From NCBI GenBank assembly GCA_963825505.1, contig CAWGTL010000008.1, positions 248,001 to 312,000 on the forward strand: a stretch of DNA of 64,000 bases, read 5' to 3'. Numbering within the stretch: position 1 is the stretch's first letter; each line of letters opens with the position of its first letter. Under the pieces are notes generated by a model that was given only the letters and a program-made list of their open reading frames with translations, did not search any database and had not been told where the DNA came from. Below, in pieces: positions 17,099 to 25,380 of the stretch. This DNA is from JBBQSN01 sp963825505 (GTDB taxonomy: Bacteria > Actinomycetota > Actinomycetes > Actinomycetales > CAWJMD01). Position numbers and translations under genes: made by a program.

Positions 17099-17620
17099 AT
17101 GGGCGCGGTGGTGGTGTACGAGTCGATGTACGGCAACACCAGGGAGGTCGCGGAGGCGGTCGCCGAGGGGATCCGGCAGCTGATGCCCGCCGAGGTCCTC
17201 GAGGTCGGGAGTGCGCCGCACGCCGACGAGCTGGAGGCGGACCTGCTGGTGGTGGGCGCCCCGACGCACGGGTTCGGCCTCAGCCGCCCCGGGACGCGTC
17301 AGGAGGCGGAGAAGCGAACCGGCCACCCGGTGATCTCGCGCGAGCGCGGGGTGCGGGAGTGGCTCGAGGAGGGGTGGCGCACCACGGCGCCCGCCGCTGC
17401 CTTCGACACCCACACGAAGAAGCCCGACCTGCCCGGGCACGCCGGCAAGGCCGTCGACAAGCGGTTGCGCAAGCTCGGCTGCCGCGTCCTGGACCGGTTC
17501 GAGTCGTTCGCGGTCCACGGGTACGAGGGGCCGGTGTGCGACGGCGAGCTGGACCGCGCCCGCGCGTGGGGCGTGCACCTGGCCTCGCTCGCGGCCGGTG
17601 GTACGCCGGTCCGCACCTGA
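17099..17620 (+). CDS. flavodoxin-fold protein
   Basis: 173 aa from ATG 17099 (a GTG 3 bp earlier is an equal option). GAVVVYESMYGNTREVAEAV is the flavodoxin FMN-phosphate loop (T/S-x-x-G-N-T), and LLVVGAPTHGFGLSRPGTRQ is the second flavin-contacting loop. The segment WLEEGWRTTAPAAAFDTHTK and the C-terminal KLGCRVLDRFESFAVHGYEG recall the flavodoxin domain proteins often found beside USPs. It would carry electrons or act as a small quinone/FMN reductase; partner unknown. No membrane segment. It lies 55 bp after the DUF1876 gene, so read-through from that promoter is likely. Confidence 0.85.
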   Translation: MGAVVVYESMYGNTREVAEAVAEGIRQLMPAEVLEVGSAPHADELEADLLVVGAPTHGFGLSRPGTRQEAEKRTGHPVISRERGVREWLEEGWRTTAPAAAFDTHTKKPDLPGHAGKAVDKRLRKLGCRVLDRFESFAVHGYEGPVCDGELDRARAWGVHLASLAAGGTPVRT

Positions 17621-17649
17621 GCCCGCGGGCCCGGACGGATGACGCACGA

Positions 17650-17666
17650 GGTCGGATGCACCGACC
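17650..17666. promoter_or_regulatory. inverted repeat before the membrane hydrolase gene
   Basis: GGTCGG and CCGACC flank ATGCA, 31 bp upstream of the ATG at 17698. It could be an operator or a small hairpin; no protein is assigned. Confidence 0.25.
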
Positions 17667-17697
17667 ACGGCGGACCGACCACGAGGAGGACGTCGCG

Positions 17698-19260
17698 ATG
17701 AGCACGCAGACCAACCCGCGGACGTCGCGGGAGCCGTCACAGCCCCGGCCGTCCGCGGCCCCCTCCCGCTGGAGCGCAGGCCGGCGCGGTGCGCGCCTGG
17801 CTGTGGTGGTCCTGCCGCCGCTGGTCCTCGGGGCGGCCACCGGCCTGGTCTGGCCCCTCGGCGCGGTGAGCACCGGGTCAGCGCTGGCGGTCATGGTCGT
17901 CGGCCTGGTGCTGGGCCTGCTGGTGGGCCGCGGCGCCTCCTCGCGCCTGGTCTGGCTGCCGGTGGTGGCCCTGTACGGCGTGGGGGTGGAGGTGGTCCGC
18001 TGGGGCTCGGACCTGCCCACGACCGGGATGCCGAGGCTGGACTCGGTCTACGGCTGGCTGGCGCTGCTCGCCGGTCGGGGGCTGCACGTGCTGCTGCTGG
18101 TCGTCCCGCTCGCGCTCGGGGTGGCGATCGCCCGCCGTCGTGCGCTGGGGTCGCCGCCTTCGTCCGACCGGACGCGGAGCCGACGCCCGTGGGCACTGGG
18201 TGTCGCGGTGCTCGCCACCGTCCTACTCGCCGGTCTGGTCGTGCGGCCGGCCACGACGCCACCTGTGACCAGCCCCGACGGACAGCGTGTCCCGGCCTCG
18301 GTGGCGGAGCTGAGCACCGTGGTGCTCGGCGGCGACGAGCACGCGTTGATGGTGCGGGCGGCCGACCCCGACCTGCCGGTCCTGCTCTACCTCTCGGGCG
18401 GTCCCGGGCAGTCCGACCTCGCCCTCACCCGCGTGCTGTCCGAGCCGTGGGTCGACGACGTCGTCGTGGCCACCTACGACCAGCGCGGCAACGGCAAGTC
18501 CTACGAGGCTCTGCTCCCTACCGACGAGGCGACGCTCCAGCAGGCGGTCGACGACGTGATCGAGCTGACCGAGATCCTGCTCGACCGGTTCGACGAGCCG
18601 AAGCTCGTCCTGATGGGGGAGTCGTGGGGCACGCTGCTCGGCGTCCTGGCCGTCCAGCAGCGGCCGGACCTGTTCCACGCGTGGATCGGCAGCGGGCAGA
18701 TGGTCGACGTCGCGGAGACCGACCGTCGCATCCGCGAGGACCTCGTCGACCTGGCCGAGCGCACGGGCGACACCGGGCTGGCCACCACGATGGCGGAGCT
18801 GGGCGAGCCGCCGTACCGCGACGTGCCCTGGGCGAACGCGACCGTGCTGGGTCTGTACGACCGCCTGTACGACCCCTACACCCCGTCCGCCGGCTACCGG
18901 GAGCGAGGCTCGGCATCCGGCCTCGACCCCTTCGGGGTGCTGGGTACCGAGTACACCTTCGTCGAGAAGGCCTCTGTCCTACGGGGTCTGATCGACACGT
19001 TCACGGTGGTGTACCCGCAGATCCAGGATCTCGACCTGCGACGCGACGTCCCCCGGCTCGAGGTCCCGGTGTTCGTCCTGGACGGCGCGGCGGAGCTGGA
19101 CGGCCGGCGCGACCTCGCCCTGGAGTGGGTGGAGCAGCTGGACGCACCGTCCAAGCGGATCGTGACGTACGAGGACGCAGCGCACTCGGTGGCGTTCGAG
19201 CAGGCCGACGAGGTCGACCGGCTGCTCGTGGAGGAGGTGCTGCCGCTGGCCCGCCCCTGA
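17698..19260 (+). CDS. membrane-anchored alpha/beta hydrolase
   Basis: 520 aa in two parts. Residues about 30-185 hold five hydrophobic segments (for example LAVVVLPPLVLGAATGLVW and HVLLLVVPLALGVAIARRRA). Residues about 205-520 are an alpha/beta hydrolase of the proline iminopeptidase type: LLYLSGGPGQSDLALTR is the oxyanion HGGPG-like loop, YDQRGNGKSY follows, GESWGT holds the catalytic Ser309, and a terminal EDAAHSVAF supplies the His near 495. The hydrolase would face the periplasmic side if the last segment is an outward anchor; this is inference. Substrate unknown. ATG 17698 follows CGAGGAGGA at good spacing. Confidence 0.85.
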   Translation: MSTQTNPRTSREPSQPRPSAAPSRWSAGRRGARLAVVVLPPLVLGAATGLVWPLGAVSTGSALAVMVVGLVLGLLVGRGASSRLVWLPVVALYGVGVEVVRWGSDLPTTGMPRLDSVYGWLALLAGRGLHVLLLVVPLALGVAIARRRALGSPPSSDRTRSRRPWALGVAVLATVLLAGLVVRPATTPPVTSPDGQRVPASVAELSTVVLGGDEHALMVRAADPDLPVLLYLSGGPGQSDLALTRVLSEPWVDDVVVATYDQRGNGKSYEALLPTDEATLQQAVDDVIELTEILLDRFDEPKLVLMGESWGTLLGVLAVQQRPDLFHAWIGSGQMVDVAETDRRIREDLVDLAERTGDTGLATTMAELGEPPYRDVPWANATVLGLYDRLYDPYTPSAGYRERGSASGLDPFGVLGTEYTFVEKASVLRGLIDTFTVVYPQIQDLDLRRDVPRLEVPVFVLDGAAELDGRRDLALEWVEQLDAPSKRIVTYEDAAHSVAFEQADEVDRLLVEEVLPLARP

Positions 19261-19279
19261 GCCGGAGGACCCGCACGCA

Positions 19280-19293
19280 GGGACCTTGGACCT
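19280..19293 (+). promoter_or_regulatory. DosR-box-like site 4 before CBS-BON gene
   Basis: GGGACCTTGGACCT, 99 bp before the ATG at 19379, the same distance as at the DUF1876 gene at 16777. Confidence 0.45.
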
Positions 19294-19378
19294 CTGGGCA
19301 GCAACGGGTCTCACGACGAGAGTGGTGGCAGGACGAGACCGGCGACCGGATCGCACGGTCGGGTGAGAGGAGTCGGAG

Positions 19379-19996
19379 ATGCTGGTCCACGAGGTCATGA
19401 CGATGGGTCCGGTGACCCTGCGCGCCGACGACACGGTGCGCTACGCCGCGCGGCTGCTCGTGCGGCGCGACATCTCCTCCGCACCCGTCGTGGACGACAC
19501 GGAGCACGTCATCGGGATGGTCAGCGAGGCCGACCTGCTCGTCGCGTGCACGCAGGCCGACCCGCGCGCGAGCCTGCGCGCCGAGGAGGACGACCTCGGG
19601 TCCGACCTGCCGGTCCTCACCGTCGCCGAGGTGATGTCGACCCGCGTCCTCACCCTGCGCCCGACCGACGACGTCGACGACGCGGCGCGGCTGCTGGCCG
19701 ACAACGGCATCAAGGCCGCTCCGGTCGTGGTGGCCCACCACCCGGTGGGCATCGTGGCCAGGCGCGACCTGCTGCGGGCGATCGCGCGACCGGACGCCGA
19801 CGTCCGCCGCGACGTGGTCGCCGTCCTCGCCGACCTCGACCTCGACGGCCGGGTCGACGTGACCGTCGCCGACGGGGTCGTCCACCTCAGCAGCCCGCTC
19901 CCCGAGGCGCAGCAGCACGTCGCCGAGGTCCTGGCGCGCACCGTCAGCGGCGTCGTCCGGGTACAGGGGCCCGACGTCGTCAGCCTCGACCGCTGA
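19379..19996 (+). CDS. CBS-pair and BON domain protein
   Basis: 205 aa. Two CBS motifs are clear: VHEVMTMGPVTLRADDTVRY to GMVSEADLLVA (residues 2-58), and VAEVMSTRVLTLRPTDDVDD to GIVARRDLLRAI (about 80-138). A BON domain follows (DVTVADGVVHLSSPLPEAQQ, about 160-179). CBS pairs sense adenine nucleotides, and BON domains bind phospholipid or other partners. Similar CBS-containing proteins (Rv2626c type) are major DosR-regulon products in mycobacteria. ATG 19379 follows GAGAGGAGTCGGAG. It may run on into the ADH gene 73 bp downstream. Confidence 0.9.
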   Translation: MLVHEVMTMGPVTLRADDTVRYAARLLVRRDISSAPVVDDTEHVIGMVSEADLLVACTQADPRASLRAEEDDLGSDLPVLTVAEVMSTRVLTLRPTDDVDDAARLLADNGIKAAPVVVAHHPVGIVARRDLLRAIARPDADVRRDVVAVLADLDLDGRVDVTVADGVVHLSSPLPEAQQHVAEVLARTVSGVVRVQGPDVVSLDR

Positions 19997-20069
19997 GGGT
20001 GTCCGTCGCCCACACGGCTCCCAGTCCGAGAGATCCGCCATCAGAAGTGTTGTCGCACAGGAGGTCATC

Positions 20070-21110
20070 ATGAAGGCAGTCGTGTACCACGGTCCCGGTC
20101 GGATGGGTTTCGAGGAGGTCGCCGATCCGGTGCTCCAGGCCGAGACCGACGCGCTGGTCCGCGTCGACGCCGTCACCATCTGCGGCACCGACCTGCACAT
20201 CCTGCACGGCGACGTGCCCGCGGTCACCGACGGCCGCATCCTGGGCCACGAGGCCGTCGGCACCGTCGTCGAGGTCGGCGCCGGAGTTCGCACGCTGAAG
20301 CCGGGGGACCGGGTGCTGGTCTCCTGCATCACCTCCTGCGGTTCGTGCCGGTTCTGCCGCGAGGGCCGCTACGGCCAGTGCCTCGGTGGCGGCGGCTGGA
20401 TCCTCGGCCACCTGGTCGACGGCACCCAGGCCGAGACCGTCCGGGTCCCGTTCGCCGACAACTCGACCCACCGCGTACCGGACGGGCTGAGCGACGAGGA
20501 CGTGCTGATGCTCGCCGACATCCTGCCGACGGGGTACGAGGTCGGGGTGCTGAACGGCAAGGTCGGTCCCGGCGACGTCGTCGCCGTGGTGGGCTCCGGC
20601 CCGATCGGCCTGTCCTCGATCATGGGCTCGCGCCTGTTCAGCCCGGCGCACGTCGTCGCGATCGACACCGCCGACAGCCGGCTCGAGGCCGCGAAGGCGT
20701 TCGGTGCCGACGTCACGGTCAACCCCACCCGCGAGGACGCGCTCGAGGTGGTGCGCTCGCTGACCGGCGGGCTCGGTGCCGACGTCGCCATGGAGGCCGT
20801 CGGCATCCCCGAGACCTTCGAGAGCTGCACGCGGCTGATCCGCCCCGGCGGGCGCGTCGCCAACATCGGCGTGCACGGCGCGTCGGCGACGCTGCACCTG
20901 GAGGACCTCTGGATCCGTGACGTCACGATCACCACGGGCCTGGTGGACACCTTCTCGACACCACGCCTGATGCAGCTGCTGCAGAGCGGACAGCTCGACG
21001 CCGGACGCTTCGTCACCCACCGGTTCGCCTTCGAGGAGTTCGAGGAGGCCTACCGGGTGTTCGGCGGTGCCGCCACGAGCAACGCCCTGAAGGTGGTCCT
21101 GACGCGATGA
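20070..21110 (+). CDS. zinc-dependent alcohol dehydrogenase (MDR family)
   Basis: 346 aa. The catalytic zinc ligands are visible: TICGTDLHIL (Cys about 37), GHEAVG (His and Glu, about 60), and the structural-zinc loop CGSCRFCREGRYGQC (about 90-104). The cofactor motif VVGSGPIGLSSIMG (about 171-184) fits NAD(H), with Asp at IDTADSR. The sequence resembles the isopropanol/butanol dehydrogenase-like class. In an oxygen-limitation island it could reoxidise NADH by reducing aldehydes or ketones (inference). CAGGAGGTCATC precedes ATG 20070. The next USP gene overlaps by ATGA, so they are translationally coupled. Confidence 0.92.
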   Translation: MKAVVYHGPGRMGFEEVADPVLQAETDALVRVDAVTICGTDLHILHGDVPAVTDGRILGHEAVGTVVEVGAGVRTLKPGDRVLVSCITSCGSCRFCREGRYGQCLGGGGWILGHLVDGTQAETVRVPFADNSTHRVPDGLSDEDVLMLADILPTGYEVGVLNGKVGPGDVVAVVGSGPIGLSSIMGSRLFSPAHVVAIDTADSRLEAAKAFGADVTVNPTREDALEVVRSLTGGLGADVAMEAVGIPETFESCTRLIRPGGRVANIGVHGASATLHLEDLWIRDVTITTGLVDTFSTPRLMQLLQSGQLDAGRFVTHRFAFEEFEEAYRVFGGAATSNALKVVLTR

Positions 21111-22051
21111 GCCCGGACCGGAGGCCGGGCGCCGTTCACGGCGACGCACCCGTCCCCTGGCGGGTGGTCGTCGGGACCGACGGGTCGCCGGCGTCGCTGT
21201 CGGCGGTGCGGCTGGCGGCCGACGAGGCGTGGAGCCGCGCGATGCCGCTCCACGTCGTCGTCGTCGCCGTGGCGGTGGGCGCCGACGTGCTGGACCTGAG
21301 TGCGGTCGTGAGGCACCGGCACGACGCCGTGCGCGACGCACGGGCCGCCGTGGACGCCGCCATCGCCGTCGCGCGGGCGCGCCGTCCCGGCGTCAACGTG
21401 ACGGGCGCCGCCCTGCCGGCGGCTGACGACGTCGCTGCGGACCAGACGACGCGCACCCGCGACGAGCTCACGGGGTGCGCCCTGCTCGTGGTCGGCCCTC
21501 GCGGCCGTCGCGGAATGCCGGCGTTCGGCCTGGGGACCACCAGCGCCCTGCTGGTCCGGGCGTCCACCTGTCCGGTGATGGTGGCGGCCGCGGTGCACGA
21601 GCCCGCGTCGCCTCCACCCGGCTCGGGGTCCGAGTCGGGAACCGCACCCGTCGTCGCGTGCGTCGACCTGAACCGACCGCTCCCGGTGCTGGTCGCCGCG
21701 GCGCAGGAGGCGGCGGCGAGGTCGGCGCGCCTGGTGGTGCTGCACGTCGCCGACGAGCTCGAGGACGTGGACGGCGTCCGAAATCGTCTCCTCGAGCTGG
21801 CCCGTTCCGTGGCGCCGGAGGGTGTGGAGGTCAAGGTCGTGGCCGGACCGGTCGTGCCGCGCCTGCTCGAAGCAGCGCTCAGTGCAACGGTTCTCGTGGT
21901 GGGTAGTCGAGGCACCCTGGCGCTGGCGGGCCTGGCGCTGGGCTCGGTGAGCCACGAGGTGCTGCGAGCAGTTCAGGTGCCCGTCCTCGTCGCACGAGCG
22001 ATCCCGGACCAGGCACCGGTCCGCACGCGCGAGCGCGCCGGCGCAGGGTGA
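21107..22051 (+). CDS. universal stress protein, tandem UspA domains
   Basis: 314 aa. Domain one begins WRVVVGTDGSPASLSAVRLA and ends with GPRGRRGMPAFGLGTTSA. Domain two begins APVVACVDLNRPLPVLVAAA and ends with GSRGTLALAGLALGSVS. Both retain the ATP-binding GxxGx9G(S/T) motif, although domain two has lost the usual DGS after strand one. The ATG overlaps the alcohol dehydrogenase stop (ATGA), so expression should follow that gene. Confidence 0.9.
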   Translation: MSPDRRPGAVHGDAPVPWRVVVGTDGSPASLSAVRLAADEAWSRAMPLHVVVVAVAVGADVLDLSAVVRHRHDAVRDARAAVDAAIAVARARRPGVNVTGAALPAADDVAADQTTRTRDELTGCALLVVGPRGRRGMPAFGLGTTSALLVRASTCPVMVAAAVHEPASPPPGSGSESGTAPVVACVDLNRPLPVLVAAAQEAAARSARLVVLHVADELEDVDGVRNRLLELARSVAPEGVEVKVVAGPVVPRLLEAALSATVLVVGSRGTLALAGLALGSVSHEVLRAVQVPVLVARAIPDQAPVRTRERAGAG

Positions 22052-22087
22052 GGCAGGAGAGGACGTCTCGACCCGGATCATGTCGCG

Positions 22088-22101
22088 GTGACCTTCGACC
22101 C
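22088..22101 (+). promoter_or_regulatory. DosR-box-like site 5 before second DUF1876 gene
   Basis: GTGACCTTCGACCC, 85 bp before the GTG at 22173. It is identical to the site before the DUF1876 gene at 16777, flanks included. Confidence 0.45.
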
Positions 22102-22172
22102 TGACGCCTCGTCTGCCCGCGGAGCACGATGGTGCCCGGGGTGCACGAGCACCTCCCGGACCTGAGGAGGTC

Positions 22173-22457
22173 GTGGTGGCCGAGGTGCACACGCGGAAGG
22201 TGACGCTCTACCTGTTCCGCCACGACGACGACAGCGCGGCAGCACACGCCGTGCTGAGCACCCGCGCGGGAACGCTGACCGGACGAGGCCGCGCGCGGCG
22301 CGCACCGGCCGGCGGCAGGGCGCCTGACGCCGGACAGGACGTCGCGGCGGCGCGCGCACTGCGTGACCTCGCCGATCAGCTGCTCGGTCCGACGGACGAG
22401 GACGTGGACGACGTACGGGACGAGCGCGGTCCGCGCCCGGCGACCCCGACCCACTGA
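22173..22457 (+). CDS. DUF1876 (Rv1738/Rv2632c-like) protein, second copy
   Basis: 94 aa starting at one of two consecutive GTG codons after CTGAGGAGG. AEVHTRKVTLYLFRHDDDSA and AHAVLSTRAGTLTGRGRARR match the first copy at 16777, and the final helix AARALRDLADQLLGPTDEDV is nearly the same. A Gly/Ala/Pro-rich insertion in the middle (RAPAGGRAPDAGQ) and a Pro-rich tail distinguish it. Same dsRBD-like family and probably the same dormancy-linked role. It is convergent with the PPDK gene, whose stop is 37 bp away. Confidence 0.88.
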   Translation: MVAEVHTRKVTLYLFRHDDDSAAAHAVLSTRAGTLTGRGRARRAPAGGRAPDAGQDVAAARALRDLADQLLGPTDEDVDDVRDERGPRPATPTH

Positions 22458-22494
22458 CGAACGGCCGGTAGGTCCCGCGTGCCGGCGCCGACGA

Positions 22495-25254
22495 TCAGGA
22501 CGGCGCCACGGCGACCACCGTCGCGCGGCCGACCTCGAGCCGCGCCACCGGCACCCGCCACGGTGAGCAGGAGACGTAGTCGACCCCGAGCGCGACCAGG
22601 TACCGGACCGACTCGGGATCCCCACCGTGCTCGCCGCACACGCCGAGACCGAGGTCCGCGCGGGCCGCGCGTCCCGCCCGCACCGCGATCTCCACCAGCC
22701 GGCCGACGCCGTCGACGTCGAGGTGGACGAACGGGTCGGACGGCAGCAGCCCCGCGAGCCGGTACGCGGGCAGGAAGGCGGCCTCGGCGTCGTCGCGCGA
22801 CATCCCCCAGGTGGTCTGGGTGAGGTCGTTGGTGCCGAAGGAGAAGAACGAGCACTCCGTCGCCAGCACACCCGCGGTGAGGGCCGCGCGCGGCAGCTCG
22901 ATCATCGTCCCGAGGGGGAGGGGCGGAGCGGGGACGCCCCGGGCGTCTGCCCGCGAGCCGACCTCCGCCTCGACCATCCCGCGGACCAGGCGCAGCTCGG
23001 CGACGTCGGCCACGAGCGGCACCAGCAGCTCCGCGTGCGGGTCGCCACCCTCGGCGCGCAGGTCGAGCACGGCGTCGACCAGGGCGCGGACCTGCGCCCG
23101 CACCACCTCCGGCACCACCGCCGCGAGCCGGACGCCGCGCAGGCCGAGCATGGGGTCGCTCTCGTGCCAGCGACGGACCGCGGCGAGCCGGTCGGTCATG
23201 TCGTCGGTGAGCGTGCCCTGGCGCCTGGCCGTCTCGAGCTCGACGGTCAGGGTGGTGAGATCGGGCAGGAACTCGTGCAGCGGGGGATCGAGCAGCCGCA
23301 CCACCACGGGGAGCCCCTCGGCGGCCCGCAGCAGGGCGGTGAGGTCCTCGCGGTGCAGCCGCTCCAGGTCGGCCAGACCCGTTGCGCGGTCGCCCATGAC
23401 GATCTCCTCGACCACCTGACGGCGCTCGCCCAGCATCATGTGCTCGGTGCGGGCCAGACCCACACCGACGGCCCCGAGCCGCCGGGCGAGATCCAGGTCG
23501 CTCGCGGTGTCGGCGTTGGCGCGCACGGCCACGCGGGCGCGCGCGTCCGCGTGCCGCAGCAGGGTCTTGACAGCGGCGGCCACGGGGTCGTCGGTCGGGG
23601 TGTCGGGGCCGGTCTCGAGCGCGTCGACGACCGGGCTGGGCAGCACGGGCAGCGCTCCGAGCGCGACCAGGCCGGTCGTGCCGTCGACCGAGACCACCTC
23701 GCCCTCGCGGACCACGACGCCGTCGAGCGCGGTCACGGTGCGCGCGTCCAGGTCGATGGTCAGGTCCGACGCGCCGGCGACGCAGGTGCGCCCGAGCCCG
23801 CGGGCGACGACCGCCGCGTGCGAGGTCATGCCCCCGCGGGCGGTGACCACGCCGAGCGAGGCCAGCAGCCCCGGCAGGTCGTCCGGGCTGGTCTCCGGCC
23901 GGACGAGCACCACGTCCGCGCCGTCCGCCGCGCGGGCGACCGCGGTCGCCGAGTCCAGTGCCACCTCGCCCACGGCCGCGCCGGGGGCGGCCGCGAGGCC
24001 GCGAGCCAGGACGGTCACGTCGCCACCCAGGTCCAGCTCGGGGTGCAGGAGGTGCTCGAGCAGGTGGCCGTCGACGCGCCGGAGCGCTTCGTCGGCGTCG
24101 ATGATCCCCTCGGCTGCCAGGTCGGCGGCGATGCGGAACGCCGCGGCCGGGGTGCGCTTGCCGATGCGCGTCTGCAGCATCCACAGCCGGCCGTCCTCGA
24201 CCGTGAACTCGGTGTCGCACACGTCTCGGTAGTGCCGCTCGAGCACGTCCAGGTGACGCAGCAGCTCGGCGTGCGCGGCGGGCTGGAGCTCGGCGAAGGC
24301 CGACAGCGGGAGCGGGTCGCGCACGCCGGAGACGACGTCCTCGCCCTGGGCGTCCGCCAGGTACTCGCCCCACGCGCCGGGCGCCCCGGTGGCCGGGTCG
24401 CGGGTGAAGCAGACCCCGCTGCCGGAGCGGTCCCCGGAGTTGCCGAAGACCATCGCCACCACGTTGACGGCGGTCCCGAGGTCGTCGGCGATGCCCTCCT
24501 GCGCTCGGTAGGCGCGGGCGCGGGGGGAGTTCCAGGAGTCCAGCACGGCCAGGACGGCCCGGCGCAGCTGCTCCTCGGGCTCCTGCGGCAGGTCCTCACC
24601 TGCGTGCTCGAGCAGCAGCGCCCGGAACCGGGCGACCACCACCCGAAGCGCCTCGGCTGGGAGCGCGCTGTCGTCGGTGACGCCCAGCGCGGTGCGCTGC
24701 TCGAGCAGCACCTGCTCGAAAGACTCGCCGGGCACGTCGAGCACGGTCCGCCCGTACATCTGCACGAGCCGCCGGTAGCAGTCCCAGGCGAACCGCTCGC
24801 CGGCCCGCCGGGCGAGGCCGTCGACCGTCGCGTCGGTGAGGCCGACGTCCAGGACGGTCTCCATCATCCCGGGCATCGACCGCTTCGCACCGGAGCGCAC
24901 GGCGACCAGGAGCGGGTCGATCGGGTCGCCGAAGCGGCGGCCGGCGACGCGCTCGACCATCCGCAGGTGGTCGATCACCTCCGCCATCAACCCCTCGGGC
25001 GGTGCACCGGTGGTGAGCACGTGCCGACAGGCGTCGGTCGTGACCGTGAAGCCCGGAGGGACGGGCAGCCCGATCCGGGTCATCTCCGCCAGACCGGCGC
25101 CCTTGCCGCCGAGCAGGTCGGACTGGCCCATGTCCCCGTCGGCGAAGTCGCGCACCCACCGCCGGGCGCCGGGCGCCGGTGTCCCGGGGGGCGCCGCAGG
25201 CACGGACGGGGTCGCGTCGGACGCGCTGCGGGCGGACGGGACGGTGCTGGTCAT
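22495..25254 (-). CDS. ppdK: pyruvate, phosphate dikinase
   Basis: 919 aa, typical for PPDK, which interconverts pyruvate + ATP + Pi and PEP + AMP + PPi. The N-terminal nucleotide-binding domain begins with LLGGKGAGLAEMTRIGLPVP (about residues 46-65). The swivelling phosphohistidine loop is GGMTSHAAVVARG with His near 479. The C-terminal PEP/pyruvate domain carries FGTNDLTQTTWGM and the catalytic Cys in LGVCGEHGGDP near 870. The first 35 residues are an Ala/Pro/Ser-rich leader. In a hypoxia/stress island it may use PPi or drive gluconeogenic PEP formation. Its ATG overlaps the TGA ending the frame-shifted tail of the upstream USP-like gene. Confidence 0.95.
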   Translation of the reverse strand: MTSTVPSARSASDATPSVPAAPPGTPAPGARRWVRDFADGDMGQSDLLGGKGAGLAEMTRIGLPVPPGFTVTTDACRHVLTTGAPPEGLMAEVIDHLRMVERVAGRRFGDPIDPLLVAVRSGAKRSMPGMMETVLDVGLTDATVDGLARRAGERFAWDCYRRLVQMYGRTVLDVPGESFEQVLLEQRTALGVTDDSALPAEALRVVVARFRALLLEHAGEDLPQEPEEQLRRAVLAVLDSWNSPRARAYRAQEGIADDLGTAVNVVAMVFGNSGDRSGSGVCFTRDPATGAPGAWGEYLADAQGEDVVSGVRDPLPLSAFAELQPAAHAELLRHLDVLERHYRDVCDTEFTVEDGRLWMLQTRIGKRTPAAAFRIAADLAAEGIIDADEALRRVDGHLLEHLLHPELDLGGDVTVLARGLAAAPGAAVGEVALDSATAVARAADGADVVLVRPETSPDDLPGLLASLGVVTARGGMTSHAAVVARGLGRTCVAGASDLTIDLDARTVTALDGVVVREGEVVSVDGTTGLVALGALPVLPSPVVDALETGPDTPTDDPVAAAVKTLLRHADARARVAVRANADTASDLDLARRLGAVGVGLARTEHMMLGERRQVVEEIVMGDRATGLADLERLHREDLTALLRAAEGLPVVVRLLDPPLHEFLPDLTTLTVELETARRQGTLTDDMTDRLAAVRRWHESDPMLGLRGVRLAAVVPEVVRAQVRALVDAVLDLRAEGGDPHAELLVPLVADVAELRLVRGMVEAEVGSRADARGVPAPPLPLGTMIELPRAALTAGVLATECSFFSFGTNDLTQTTWGMSRDDAEAAFLPAYRLAGLLPSDPFVHLDVDGVGRLVEIAVRAGRAARADLGLGVCGEHGGDPESVRYLVALGVDYVSCSPWRVPVARLEVGRATVVAVAPS

Positions 25255-25380
25255 GACGACTCGCTCTCGGTGCGATGGGGTGGTCGGCGGTGGTGCAGGG
25301 ACTCGTGGGCGGCGTCGACGAGCACGACGGGGACGGCCGTGGCCAGGGCGTCACGCCACCCGACGACCGTGCCGCCCTGG

